Shown here: positions 45,144 through 53,628 of the stretch, piece after piece | Numbering within the stretch: position 1 is the first letter of the stretch | How the letters are laid out: each line of letters opens with the position of its first letter | Source: Croceivirga sp. | GTDB taxonomy: Bacteria > Bacteroidota > Bacteroidia > Flavobacteriales > Flavobacteriaceae | Assembly (NCBI GenBank): GCA_028284665.1 | Contig: JANQRG010000050.1 | Span: forward strand, 106,626 to 170,625 | DNA: 64,000 nucleotides | Reading direction: 5' to 3' | Notes under the pieces: model-generated | Told to the model about the DNA's origin: nothing | The model's input: only the letters and a program-made list of their open reading frames with translations | Database searches by the model: none | Translations under genes and position numbers: made by a program

Positions 45144-45391
45144 GAAATTTCTCCTTTTGCAACGTTACAGTAGTTGGATATAAAGAGGATACGCTTCCGT
45201 ATTCTTAATAATGTTCATTGAAAATCCGGCAAAAGTTGTCGGTACTAAAATTTAAAATCAAGTTGTTGTTGTTCCGGAGAAAGGGTTGTCTTTCCCGGAA
45301 ATTAGTTTAGCATCTAAATGGCAAGGGCGAAGCTGTTTCAGCGGACCACCGTGTCATTGCTATCTCAACGGAACGTAAACTAAGTTAAAAA
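45144..45391 (+). promoter_or_regulatory. rpsI-rpsB gap with hairpin, possible S2 leader
   Basis: 248 bases without a gene. At 45272-45300 there is an 11-base-pair stem with one bulged A: TTCCGG-A-GAAAG, hexaloop GGTTGT, CTTTC-CCGGAA. No T-run follows, so it is not a standard terminator. A long structured leader before rpsB would suit autoregulation of S2 or EF-Ts synthesis. No exact -7 box is seen, so rpsB may be read from the rplM promoter or from an unrecognised one. Confidence 0.4.
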
Positions 45392-46462
45392 ATGGCAAAC
45401 AAAATTGAAGTAAAAAACTTATTGGAAGCGGGTGTCCATTTTGGACATCTGACGCGAAAATGGAACCCGAACATGGCGCCCTACATCTACATGGAACGCA
45501 ACGGGATTCACGTTATCAATCTTTACAAGACTGCAGCAAAATTAGAGGAGGCAAAGGAAGCGTTAAAAAAAATCGCAGCCTCTGGCCGTAAGATCCTTTT
45601 TGTTGCAACAAAAAAACAAGCAAAAGACATTGTTGCAGACAAGGTTGCCAAGGTAAACATGCCTTACATCACGGAGCGATGGCCTGGTGGAATGTTGACC
45701 AACTTTGTCACTATTCGGAAAGCGGTGAAAAAAATGACTGCTATAGACCGGATGAAAAAAGATGGAACCTTCAATACCCTATCAAAAAAAGAACGTCTAC
45801 AGGTAGACCGCCTTCGCGGTAAGCTGGAGAAAAACCTGGGATCTATTGCTGATATGACCCGGCTTCCCGGAGCCATCTTCATTGTAGATACTATGCGGGA
45901 ACACATTGCTGTGAAAGAAGCCCAGAAGCTGAACATTCCCATCTTTGCGATGGTAGATACAAATTCTGATCCTCGGGCCATAGATTTTGTGATTCCTTCG
46001 AATGACGATGCCGGAAAATCCATTGAGATCATCCTTTCTGAAGTTACGAGTGCCGTAGCTGACGGCTTAGCAGAACGCAAAGCAGACAAGTTAGCGGAGA
46101 AAGATACTTCGGAGACCCCTGCAACCAAGGAAGCTCCGGTAAAAGAGGAGCCCAAAAAGGTGGAGGCTAAAGCCACTCCGGAAGCTAAAAAAGTTACTCC
46201 CGAGGATCTCACCAAAATTGAAGGTGTTGGTCCCAAAACCGCAGAGGCGCTACAAGCTAATGGTATTGTCACTTATGCTGATTTGGCAAAGGCAACCCCT
46301 GATAACATAAAAGCCCTATTAGTAGCCGCTAGTCCGAGGTTAGCCCATTTGGAACCAGAGTCCTGGCCAAAGCAGGCCCAGATGGCCGCTGATGGAAAGT
46401 GGGATGAGCTTAAGGAATGGCAGGACAGTGTAAAAGGCGGAGTGGAAGACTCCGAAGAGTAA
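45392..46462 (+). CDS. rpsB: 30S ribosomal protein S2 with C-terminal helix-hairpin-helix extension
   Basis: 356 residues against about 240-260 for most S2 proteins. The core (about 1-225) has the family motifs GVHFGHLTRKWNP near 14, FVATKKQAKD near 70, WPGGMLTNF near 96 and MVDTNSDPRAIDFVIPSNDDA near 188. A Lys/Glu/Pro/Ala-rich linker (about 228-268) leads to a helix-hairpin-helix module (LTKIEGVGPKTAEAL, near 272-286) and a tail with WPKQAQMAADGKWDELKEWQ. The same kind of module is found on the L21 protein of Flavobacteriia. It may bind RNA or DNA on the ribosome surface; the function is not known. rpsB and tsf follow each other with 70 bases between. Confidence 0.96.
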   Translation: MANKIEVKNLLEAGVHFGHLTRKWNPNMAPYIYMERNGIHVINLYKTAAKLEEAKEALKKIAASGRKILFVATKKQAKDIVADKVAKVNMPYITERWPGGMLTNFVTIRKAVKKMTAIDRMKKDGTFNTLSKKERLQVDRLRGKLEKNLGSIADMTRLPGAIFIVDTMREHIAVKEAQKLNIPIFAMVDTNSDPRAIDFVIPSNDDAGKSIEIILSEVTSAVADGLAERKADKLAEKDTSETPATKEAPVKEEPKKVEAKATPEAKKVTPEDLTKIEGVGPKTAEALQANGIVTYADLAKATPDNIKALLVAASPRLAHLEPESWPKQAQMAADGKWDELKEWQDSVKGGVEDSEE

Positions 46463-46532
46463 TTTAATAGTGTACTAACACAGGACACGAACTTTGTGAT
46501 TTACTTTACATAAATTTTAAACGCTTAAACAA

Positions 46533-47357
46533 ATGGCAAATATTACCGCCGCAGACGTAAATAAATTGAGAAAAGCCACCGGAGCAGGTATGATGGACTG
46601 TAAAAAAGCTTTGGTAGAGGCTGATGGCGATTTCGACAAAGCAATTGAAATTCTTAGAAAAAAGGGACAAAAAGTAGCCGCCAAAAGAGCGGACCGGGAA
46701 TCTTCTGAGGGAGCCGCTATTGCTAAAGTAAATGCGGACAGCACTTCTGGGGTTATCATTTCCCTGAATTGCGAAACAGATTTCGTTGCCAAGAACGATG
46801 GTTTTGTAAAACTGGCACAAGAACTGGCCGAACTGGCCTTAGGTTTTGAGGATAAAGCTGCTTTTCTTGATGCACAATTTAATGGAATGACGGTTGCCGA
46901 AAAACTTACGGAGCAAACCGGGGTAATCGGAGAAAAAATTGAGATTGGCAGTTTTGAGAAATTAAGCGCTCCTTTTGTGGGCTCTTATATTCATGCCGGC
47001 AACAAAATTGCAACTTTAGTAGGGCTATCGGCTAACGTTGAAGGTGCGGCAACTGCCGCAAAAGACGTTGCTATGCAGGCAGCAGCGATGAATCCTGTTG
47101 CGTTAAATGAGGAGGCAGTTGACCAGTCTGTTATTGACAAGGAAATTGAAATTGCTAAAGAACAGCTGCGCCAGGAAGGCAAGCCCGAGGCCATGCTAGA
47201 CAATATTGCCAAAGGCAAATTGAATCGTTTCTTTAAAGATAATACGTTGGTAAACCAGGCTTTTATTAAAGACAGCAAGCAAAGTGTTACCCAATATGTC
47301 AAATCTGTAGATTCAGGCCTGGAAGTAACCGGCTTTTCAAGGGTTGCTTTAGGATAA
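46533..47357 (+). CDS. tsf: Translation elongation factor Ts
   Basis: 274 residues; guanine nucleotide exchange factor for EF-Tu. The N-terminal UBA-like domain has VNKLRKATGAGMMDCKKALVEADGDFDKAIEILRKKG-type sequence (residues about 8-45), followed by NCETDFVAKNDGF near 76, the signature that contacts EF-Tu, and the core coiled coil. Last gene before a strong terminator. In many bacteria pyrH and frr follow directly; here they come 4.9 kb later, past five minus-strand genes. Confidence 0.98.
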   Translation: MANITAADVNKLRKATGAGMMDCKKALVEADGDFDKAIEILRKKGQKVAAKRADRESSEGAAIAKVNADSTSGVIISLNCETDFVAKNDGFVKLAQELAELALGFEDKAAFLDAQFNGMTVAEKLTEQTGVIGEKIEIGSFEKLSAPFVGSYIHAGNKIATLVGLSANVEGAATAAKDVAMQAAAMNPVALNEEAVDQSVIDKEIEIAKEQLRQEGKPEAMLDNIAKGKLNRFFKDNTLVNQAFIKDSKQSVTQYVKSVDSGLEVTGFSRVALG

Positions 47358-47382
47358 GCTCAAAATATAACTTAAATAAGAA

Positions 47383-47416
47383 AAAGACCGCTACCTATTT
47401 GGAGCGGTCTTTTTTT
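47383..47416 (+). terminator. Bidirectional terminator between tsf and the serine hydrolase
   Basis: Stem AAAGACCGCT (47383-47392) / AGCGGTCTTT (47403-47412), 10-base loop, then T4 on the plus strand (seven T in a row in all); the minus strand also gives a T run. It overlaps the last codon of the converging serine hydrolase gene (stop at 47391). Confidence 0.93.
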
Positions 47417-48857
47417 CATCTTTTAACTTCTTTATTTTTTTGTTCATAAACGTATTGTAATCATACTCATTGTTCACATTAAGCCTAATTCCTTCCCTAT
47501 AAAAATGAATGGCTTGGTCAATATCACCTTTTTTCTCCAAACCCTCAGCGTAACCCGCTTGTGACACCCACCAGTCAGGATTGACCTCAGCGTTCATTTG
47601 ATATACCAAACAGGCTTCTTCTATATTCTCAGAACGGAAAAATGAATTACCGATACTATTGATATTCCATTTCAAGTTATCGAAACCATAGGCTGAATCC
47701 TGTTCCCTTAATTTTGTAAAGGTGCTTTTGGCATTTTCATAGTTTCTACCCAGTATTTGCCTCATAACCTCTTGTTCCAATACCAATGACCCGGTGTGTT
47801 CGTTTGTGATAATTTTCGAAATATCATTAATAATCAAATCATAACCGGGGTGCTGATAACCATTCGACACCAAAATAATGGTCATATTCATAGTAAGGAA
47901 TTTTCTAAAACCAGAAAGGTTTCCTCCGGTAAATCCATAGGAAGTTTTGTTATCCACATTATAGATCCCCCAGCCACGCAGAAATGTATCTTTTTTGTTG
48001 TGGAAGGGAAAAGGGGTCCACATTTGGGTTTTGGTTTCTTTTTTTAGTAATTCATTGTTGTCCAATCTTCCATTCCATGCGATAAACTCATCTAAAGAAA
48101 TGTTCAGACCATTCCCGGAATGTGCTCTTGTCCCAAAGTTTAATGTGTCCTTTCGAAATGAGCCTTTTTCCGGATCATAATAATATCGCGGCGACCTGTT
48201 TTCAATTTCTTTTTTTGAATTAGATGAAAAAAAAGCTCCATCCTTCGAATGCGGAAATTGATTTTTCAGAATATACGCGTCAAATGATGATCCGGTAACT
48301 TTCTCGATAATCTTGGCCAGTAGCCAATAATTGGTCTGATTGTATCGAAATTGATTTCCGGTTTCAAAATCCATTTGGTCTTCTGACAGTCTTGCCAGTA
48401 CTTCCTCATCGGATAAATCTCTGGGATACCTCAAATCAGGCAAACCCGAAGAATGGGTCAGTAAGTGTTCGATGTTCACTTTCCTCCAAGAAGCGGGAAG
48501 GTGGTCAAAATACATCGAGATTTTATCCTTTAGGGAAACCTTTCCAGCTTCGATAAGTTGAAATATTCCTGTTGCCGTTATCAATTTGGTGGTGGAGAAA
48601 ACTCTAAAAACAGTTTTATCAGTGACTGGTATGTTACTTGCCATTGATACCTTGCCCAAACACGAACGATAGATCACTTCATCGTCATCTATGATCGCCA
48701 AAGCCAAACCAGGGATGTTATGAATCTCCATAGCAGCATACAAGTAAGCATCTAAATCTTTCTTTTTTTCTTCTGAAAGTACTTTCTGATGATTCTCCTT
48801 ACAGGAGATTAGAAATACGATCAAAGCCGTTAAAAGTGTTATTTTATGGATGTTCAT
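47391..48857 (-). CDS. Serine hydrolase (class C beta-lactamase/AmpC-like fold) lipoprotein with TPR-like tail
   Basis: 488 residues from the ATG at 48857 (MNIHKITLLTALIVFLISC, lipobox Cys19); the longer frame starts at a GTG and would put 35 junk residues before the signal. The AmpC/DD-peptidase-type SxxK motif is STTK (in VFSTTKL), and RYNQTNYWLL provides the Tyr of the second motif (YNQ instead of YxN). After the catalytic domain (to about residue 365) a helical tail (EEACLVYQMNAEVNPDWWVSQAGYAEGLEKK-type repeats) looks like two or three tetratricopeptide units. Anchored in the envelope; probably esterase or peptidase rather than true beta-lactamase. Single gene, converging on tsf. Confidence 0.87.
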   Translation of the reverse strand: MNIHKITLLTALIVFLISCKENHQKVLSEEKKKDLDAYLYAAMEIHNIPGLALAIIDDDEVIYRSCLGKVSMASNIPVTDKTVFRVFSTTKLITATGIFQLIEAGKVSLKDKISMYFDHLPASWRKVNIEHLLTHSSGLPDLRYPRDLSDEEVLARLSEDQMDFETGNQFRYNQTNYWLLAKIIEKVTGSSFDAYILKNQFPHSKDGAFFSSNSKKEIENRSPRYYYDPEKGSFRKDTLNFGTRAHSGNGLNISLDEFIAWNGRLDNNELLKKETKTQMWTPFPFHNKKDTFLRGWGIYNVDNKTSYGFTGGNLSGFRKFLTMNMTIILVSNGYQHPGYDLIINDISKIITNEHTGSLVLEQEVMRQILGRNYENAKSTFTKLREQDSAYGFDNLKWNINSIGNSFFRSENIEEACLVYQMNAEVNPDWWVSQAGYAEGLEKKGDIDQAIHFYREGIRLNVNNEYDYNTFMNKKIKKLKDEKKTAPNR

Positions 48858-48991
48858 TGTTTCTAATTTATATACCGAACAGGCCCTCCATTTAGATATA
48901 AAACATGAATACTTGCAACTATTTTGAATATAGTTAAGTCTTCCCGATCTATTTCTGCACACATTGAAAAAGGCCTAAATCGGGGAACCGT

Positions 48992-49825
48992 CTAGTTCGA
49001 TTTAATCATGATATCACCATTGAACGTTTTAAACAACATTTCCGGCCCCCCGCCATTGATTGTACCCTTTATCCACTGCTCAATTTTCACCTTATATTTC
49101 CCGGAAGAAGAACCCCTATCTACCTGAGGTTCGTTTTTGGAAACCGCCATATCAAAATCCGTATACACATCGCCCATATCTGATTTGGCTTTGACATTCG
49201 CTTTTAACGATTTGGGGAAAATCACTTCTACATCCCCATTAAAGCTGCTAAATGCCATTTCTTTCCCACTATCGATACTAGTAAAACTCACTGTTAGCTC
49301 TCCGTTAGTAGTATCGGCGAGTACCGACCCACTTACAGATTCCAAGGTAATACTACCATTAACATTGCTGATCTCCATCTCACCGTTAACACCTTCCACC
49401 TTGATGTCGCCATTGTTTACCGTCTTCAATTCCAAGGAAAAGTTTGACGGTACTTTTATGGAAAGATCCGTCTTTTTATTCCAAAGTTCATTTTGAATTC
49501 GCACTACATTATCCTCTTCTTCAGCACCAATGTTTACACTGGACGCCGATATCTTTTTCATTCCATTCCTACCGTTACCACTCTTGTCTCTTTTTCCACA
49601 ACTACCGCAATCATCCCCTTCATGAATTGTGGCCTTTACGATCACTTCCTTCCCTTCATAGGCGGTTACGTAAATAGACCCTGAGATCTGATCCACTTCC
49701 AATTTACCCGGTTCTGACGGATTGCTTAAAGGCACTGTAAAAAGATCTATTTCCTTAGTTTGTGCAGAAAGCACTGCTACAGCGCAAAATGTCAATATTG
49801 TGGTTATCGTTTTAATCGTCTTCAT
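48992..49825 (-). CDS. DUF4097 beta-strand-repeat envelope protein A
   Basis: 277 residues. A signal peptide (residues 1-21, ending AVLSAQ) leads to a beta-helix-like domain of short repeats with the pattern G-x-x-x-x-x-x-V/I-x-G (GDIKVEGVNGEMEISNVNGSITLESVSGSV), the hallmark of DUF4097. A Cys pair (CGSC) near residue 75, just before a Gly/Asn-rich loop, sets it apart from its neighbour. Probably an exported protein of unknown role. Last of the four-gene operon headed by an ECF sigma gene; starts 5 bases after its paralogue. Confidence 0.85.
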   Translation of the reverse strand: MKTIKTITTILTFCAVAVLSAQTKEIDLFTVPLSNPSEPGKLEVDQISGSIYVTAYEGKEVIVKATIHEGDDCGSCGKRDKSGNGRNGMKKISASSVNIGAEEEDNVVRIQNELWNKKTDLSIKVPSNFSLELKTVNNGDIKVEGVNGEMEISNVNGSITLESVSGSVLADTTNGELTVSFTSIDSGKEMAFSSFNGDVEVIFPKSLKANVKAKSDMGDVYTDFDMAVSKNEPQVDRGSSSGKYKVKIEQWIKGTINGGGPEMLFKTFNGDIMIKSN

Positions 49826-49830
49826 AGCTA

Positions 49831-50691
49831 TTACATTTTTTTGATGAATACATTTCCATTTAAGGTTTCAAAATCAAGTTCTATGCCTCCATTTCCAATT
49901 TGTACGATCGGAGTAGATTCATATTTGAATTTTGCTTTTCTTTTTCCAGCCTCGTTCTTACTGGTACGTACATATTGTTTTGCAATCGTGAAATCCGTGA
50001 ACAATTCTCCATTCATGCTTTTAAACGAAACGTCTGCGCTTAATGGCTCCTGATATGAAATATTGATGTCCCCGTTTAAAGAATAATACCTGGAAGAGGC
50101 TTCCGGATTACTGGCATAAGAAACATTGACCCTTCCATTGATACAATGCAAATTGGTTTTCCCGATGACATTCTCGAGATCAATACCACCATTTACATTA
50201 TTCACTTTTATAAATTTTCCTTTGGTATTCCCTATGTAGATATCCCCGTCATTTACGGTGGAAACATTAATATTGATTCCCCGTGGCACCTTTACCGTAA
50301 AGTCCAAGCGATGCTCGTATACGGGTTCTTCATAATTGTTGCACCAGTTAAATCGCAACCCTTTTTCATCATATTGCATATACGGCGCATCCGGATGAAT
50401 GATAATGCGGTTATCCTGTTCTACAACCTTGAGCGTTAGTTCGGCTTTCCCAACTTCAAGTTCTTCTGCCGTATCCGCAGAAATCTCCTTGTCTACTTCA
50501 AGCTTTATGGTATTCCCATTGTAACCTTCTACACTAATCGGCCCAAACACATTCCGCAGGACAAGTGTGTTATCTGCCGATACGGTAGTAAACGCAACTT
50601 CCTTGGTCAAGGTCTCCTTGAAAACCTCTTTCTGAGCTGAGCACCAGCCTAAGCCAAGGGCTAGGACCAGTACGGTAATTGTTTTTCTCAT
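49831..50691 (-). CDS. DUF4097 beta-strand-repeat envelope protein B
   Basis: 286 residues from the ATG at 50691 (MRKTITVLVLALGLGWCSAQ); the longer frame begins at a TTG and overlaps the upstream gene. The beta-repeat domain shows the same pattern as its neighbour (GDIYIGNTKGKFIKVNNVNGGIDLENVIGK), without the CGSC loop, and ends LDFETLNGNVFIKKM. A paralogue of the next gene, likely from a local duplication. The 52-base gap upstream contains a direct repeat (CA-purine-TCAAATT twice, 15 bases apart). Confidence 0.85.
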   Translation of the reverse strand: MRKTITVLVLALGLGWCSAQKEVFKETLTKEVAFTTVSADNTLVLRNVFGPISVEGYNGNTIKLEVDKEISADTAEELEVGKAELTLKVVEQDNRIIIHPDAPYMQYDEKGLRFNWCNNYEEPVYEHRLDFTVKVPRGININVSTVNDGDIYIGNTKGKFIKVNNVNGGIDLENVIGKTNLHCINGRVNVSYASNPEASSRYYSLNGDINISYQEPLSADVSFKSMNGELFTDFTIAKQYVRTSKNEAGKRKAKFKYESTPIVQIGNGGIELDFETLNGNVFIKKM

Positions 50692-50743
50692 GATTAAAAA
50701 ATTTGACTGTTCGTAATTTGATTGTTTTGTTACTTTACAACGT

Positions 50744-51550
50744 TTATATGATTGATGCAATAGTGTTTTCGATCTTCTTCTTTACCGTAGTATCCAATTC
50801 CTCTTTCTCCAGTAATTTTTTAAAGGATTCGATGGCCCCTTTCTCTTCCAGAGCCAACATCAGATTAGCCAAAGTAACCTGTATGATAGGAGATTCCTGG
50901 TTGGGAATAGATTGTATTATCCCCTGCCGTACTAATGGATTATTTACGTAATTACTGAGTGATTCAATAGCTGCCAATCTTACATTTACGTTGGGGTCGT
51001 TATTTAAGGTTTTTAGCAAGGCATTGATGACCTGTTCATCTACTTGCACAATTTTACTGGCCTCACTTATGCCCTGCAACCTTTGGTTGGCGGAACTTTG
51101 TTCCAACAGCGTGAGCACCAACTTTTCTCTAAGTTCCCGCGTATCCGAGACATTTACCGTTTCAATGGCTGTGCTTCTTTCACTGCCTCCGGACTTTATA
51201 AAATAGCCTCCCAGTACCCCTAATCCCAGAATCAGTATACCATATAGTAATTGTGGTCGAAATATCCCCACAAGTGTACGCTGTAGCACTTCAGTCCAGG
51301 AAATTGTTGTTGTGCTGTTGTTTTTGGTTATTTCTGCATCCAGTTGTTCAAAGAACTGCAGATCCATATTGGCGGAAGGTTCCGGAACTTCTAACATCTC
51401 AAGTGACTCCCAAACTCCGCCGAGTTCTTCCAGTTGTTTTTTAGCCTCTGTATTTTGATCCAAAAAAGCCTCAAACGCTTCTTTTTCATCTAAAGCAAGG
51501 GTGCCCTTTAAATACGCCATTAACTGTTTTTCAAATACTTCCTTCTCCAT
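50744..51550 (-). CDS. Putative anti-sigma factor with membrane helix and HEAT repeats
   Basis: 268 residues. The N-terminal 60-70 residues are helical, with the layout of an anti-sigma domain (EKQLMAYLKGTLALDEKEAFEAFLDQN). A single membrane helix (about residues 98-115, LLYGILILGLGVLGGYF) follows, then a periplasmic domain of HEAT-like repeats (EQVINALLKTLNNDPNVNVRLAAIESLSNYVNNPLVRQGI). It begins 3 bases after the sigma gene, the order expected for a sigma/anti-sigma pair. The HEAT part could receive a periplasmic signal. No zinc-binding HxxxCxxC motif is present, so it is not a ZAS-type anti-sigma. Confidence 0.78.
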   Translation of the reverse strand: MEKEVFEKQLMAYLKGTLALDEKEAFEAFLDQNTEAKKQLEELGGVWESLEMLEVPEPSANMDLQFFEQLDAEITKNNSTTTISWTEVLQRTLVGIFRPQLLYGILILGLGVLGGYFIKSGGSERSTAIETVNVSDTRELREKLVLTLLEQSSANQRLQGISEASKIVQVDEQVINALLKTLNNDPNVNVRLAAIESLSNYVNNPLVRQGIIQSIPNQESPIIQVTLANLMLALEEKGAIESFKKLLEKEELDTTVKKKIENTIASII

Positions 51551-51553
51551 GAC

Positions 51554-52105
51554 TTATCCTATTTCCATTTTTTGTACGATTCGCTTAAGTTCTTTTAAAG
51601 CACGATGTGCCTTTACCTTGGCAGCTCCCTCGCTACACCCTAAAACTTCGCCAATCTCACTAAATTTCATTTCTTTAAGCTTACTAAAGACGATAACCTC
51701 TCGTTGCTCTTCCCCTAATTGCATCAGCGCTTTCCGCAACAACACCAAATTGTCCTTTTTTTCCATCTGAGCAATTGCATTGTCATTGTCCACCATTTTA
51801 TAATCCCATGAGGAAAGATCTGCCTGGATTAGCTCTTTATTCTTTTTGTAATGATCGTACTTCACATTTCTTGCAGTACGGAACATCCATGCCAAAAAGG
51901 AGCCCTCTCCACTATAGGTATGTCTGTATTTCAGCATCCTTACAAAAACATTTTGCACCAAATCTTCACTCAAATTAGGATCTCCACTCATGTTGTAAAA
52001 GAACCCGAACAAGCGTCTTTTATGTCTTTCATAGAGTAATCCCAGCTTATCCAGATCTCCGGACTTCACCTTAAGCATTAGCGCATTATCAGTTAGTTGG
52101 TGCAT
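51554..52105 (-). CDS. ECF-type RNA polymerase sigma factor
   Basis: 183 residues; regions 2 and 4 only, as in extracytoplasmic-function sigma factors. Region 2: LYERHKRRLFGFFYNMSGDPNLSEDLVQNVF (about 22-54), SFLAWMFRTARNVKYDHYKK (about 68-88). Region 4: LGEEQREVIVFSKLKEMKFSEIGEVLGCSEGAAKVKAHRALKEL (about 128-170) with the helix-turn-helix recognition part. First gene of the operon with the anti-sigma-like and two DUF4097 genes; this operon composition is common in Bacteroidota and suggests that the sigma controls its own operon, including the exported DUF4097 proteins (inference). Confidence 0.93.
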   Translation of the reverse strand: MHQLTDNALMLKVKSGDLDKLGLLYERHKRRLFGFFYNMSGDPNLSEDLVQNVFVRMLKYRHTYSGEGSFLAWMFRTARNVKYDHYKKNKELIQADLSSWDYKMVDNDNAIAQMEKKDNLVLLRKALMQLGEEQREVIVFSKLKEMKFSEIGEVLGCSEGAAKVKAHRALKELKRIVQKMEIG

Positions 52106-52222
52106 GCTTTGTTCGTATTCAAAAAGGTATACTGCTCTTAAAAAAAAAGGTTACAGAAAATAGTATTATTTTATTTTAAAAGTTGGGGTTCCGCAAGATT
52201 TTAGCGAACAGAAGGTCAAAAA

Positions 52223-52240
52223 TATTTTTGACTATTTTTG
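52223..52240 (+). promoter_or_regulatory. Tandem -7 boxes upstream of pyrH
   Basis: Two exact TATTTTTG boxes, at 52223-52230 and 52233-52240, lie 23-40 bases before the pyrH start. No TTG -33 box is seen at the right distance, so the strength is uncertain. Confidence 0.5.
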
Positions 52241-52262
52241 CTGGGATCTCAAAAACGCCTAC

Positions 52263-52970
52263 ATGCAATACAACAGAATCCTCCTTAAATTAAGTGGGGA
52301 AGCCCTTATGGGAGAACAACAATACGGTATTGACCCTAAAAGGACACTGGATTATGCGGAGGATATCAAATCCATAGTAGATAAGGGAGTGGAAGTAGCT
52401 ATTGTAATTGGTGGCGGGAACATTTTTAGGGGTCTTAGAGGGGTAAGCCTTGGCATGGACCGCGTTCAGGGAGATCATATGGGAATGCTGGCTACCGTTA
52501 TTAACGCCTTGGCTTTACAAAGTGCTTTGGAAGGAGTTGGTGTAGAAACCAGGGTGCAATCTGCGATTAAGATCAATGAAGTAGCGGAACCATTTATCAG
52601 AAGAAGGGCTATACGGCATTTAGAGAAAGGAAGAGTGGTAATTTTTGGGGGAGGCACCGGAAATCCTTACTTCACCACGGATTCTGCCGCCGTGCTACGG
52701 GCCATTGAAATAGGTGCAGATGTGATCCTAAAAGGTACTCGGGTAGATGGTATTTACAGCGCAGATCCTGAGAAGGATAAAACCGCTACGAAATTTGATT
52801 CCATTTCTTTTAATGAAGTGCTTTCCAAAGGGTTGAAGGTGATGGATACAACAGCTTTTACGCTAAGCCAGGAAAACGAACTCCCCATAGTCGTTTTCGA
52901 CATGAATACCCGCGGTAACCTGATGAAAATTGTGTTAGGAGAAAACATTGGAACAGTAGTCAACAACTAA
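52263..52970 (+). CDS. pyrH: UMP kinase
   Basis: Phosphorylates UMP to UDP with ATP. 235 residues: [11 protein letters not shown] near 6, [10 protein letters not shown] near 41, [17 protein letters not shown] near 130, and [18 protein letters not shown] near 160, all amino-acid-kinase-fold motifs of PyrH. Followed by frr after 41 bases, the usual pair. Confidence 0.98.
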   Translation: MQYNRILLKLSGEALMGEQQYGIDPKRTLDYAEDIKSIVDKGVEVAIVIGGGNIFRGLRGVSLGMDRVQGDHMGMLATVINALALQSALEGVGVETRVQSAIKINEVAEPFIRRRAIRHLEKGRVVIFGGGTGNPYFTTDSAAVLRAIEIGADVILKGTRVDGIYSADPEKDKTATKFDSISFNEVLSKGLKVMDTTAFTLSQENELPIVVFDMNTRGNLMKIVLGENIGTVVNN

Positions 52971-53011
52971 AACGGGCATAAAAAATGATTTCATAATGAA
53001 AATCTTTTCCT

Positions 53012-53566
53012 ATGAATGAAGAAGTAGAATTTGTATTGGATAGTGCCAAAGAAAGCATGGATGGCGCGATGGCACATCTCGAAAAGGAGTTTGTAAAGAT
53101 TAGAGCGGGTAAGGCTAGTCCTGCCATGCTATCTTCCGTAATGGTAGAATACTATGGTTCCCAGACCCCCTTGTCTCAGGTGTCAAATATCAACACTCCG
53201 GATGCCAGGACCATCTCTGTGCAACCCTGGGAAAAAACACTGATCCCGGAGATTGAAAAAGCGATTCTTACCGCTAACCTTGGCTTTAATCCGATGAACA
53301 ACGGAGAGAGTATTATTATTAATGTACCCCCATTAACTGAAGAGCGAAGAAAAGACCTTGTAAAGCAGGCAAAAGCCGAAGCAGAAGATGCCCGGGTAAG
53401 TATTCGAAGTGCACGACAGGAAGCCAACAAAGAGTTGAAAAAGTTAGAGATCTCTGAAGATCGGTTGGGAAATGCCGAAATTGACGTTCAAGAATTGACC
53501 GATAACTACATTAAAAAAATAGAAGACGTACTCTCCCTAAAAGAGGCCGAGATTATGAAGGTTTAA
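53012..53566 (+). CDS. frr: Ribosome recycling factor
   Basis: 184 residues; splits the post-termination ribosome with EF-G. The family signatures KIRAGKASPAML near 29, VEYYGSQTPLSQVSNI near 45, and ERRKDLVKQAKAEAEDARVSIRSARQEANKELKK-type helix near 111 are intact, as is the C-terminal DNYIKKIEDVLSLKEAEIMKV. Cotranscribed with pyrH. Confidence 0.98.
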   Translation: MNEEVEFVLDSAKESMDGAMAHLEKEFVKIRAGKASPAMLSSVMVEYYGSQTPLSQVSNINTPDARTISVQPWEKTLIPEIEKAILTANLGFNPMNNGESIIINVPPLTEERRKDLVKQAKAEAEDARVSIRSARQEANKELKKLEISEDRLGNAEIDVQELTDNYIKKIEDVLSLKEAEIMKV

Positions 53567-53580
53567 AACCTTCTAAGTTT

Positions 53581-53612
53581 TTGGGCGCTGACTTTTTCAT
53601 TTTCTACCTTTG
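53581..53612 (+). promoter_or_regulatory. Promoter of the MMPL/RND exporter gene
   Basis: TTG (53581-53583), 21 bases, TACCTTTG (53605-53612): exact consensus, 17 bases before the start codon at 53629, so the leader is very short. Confidence 0.75.
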
Positions 53613-53628
53613 CAGCCAATAAAACCGC

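Noticed and set aside
49444..49677. Plus-strand frames opposite the DUF4097 genes
   Set aside because: They are shadows of the repeat-rich antisense genes.
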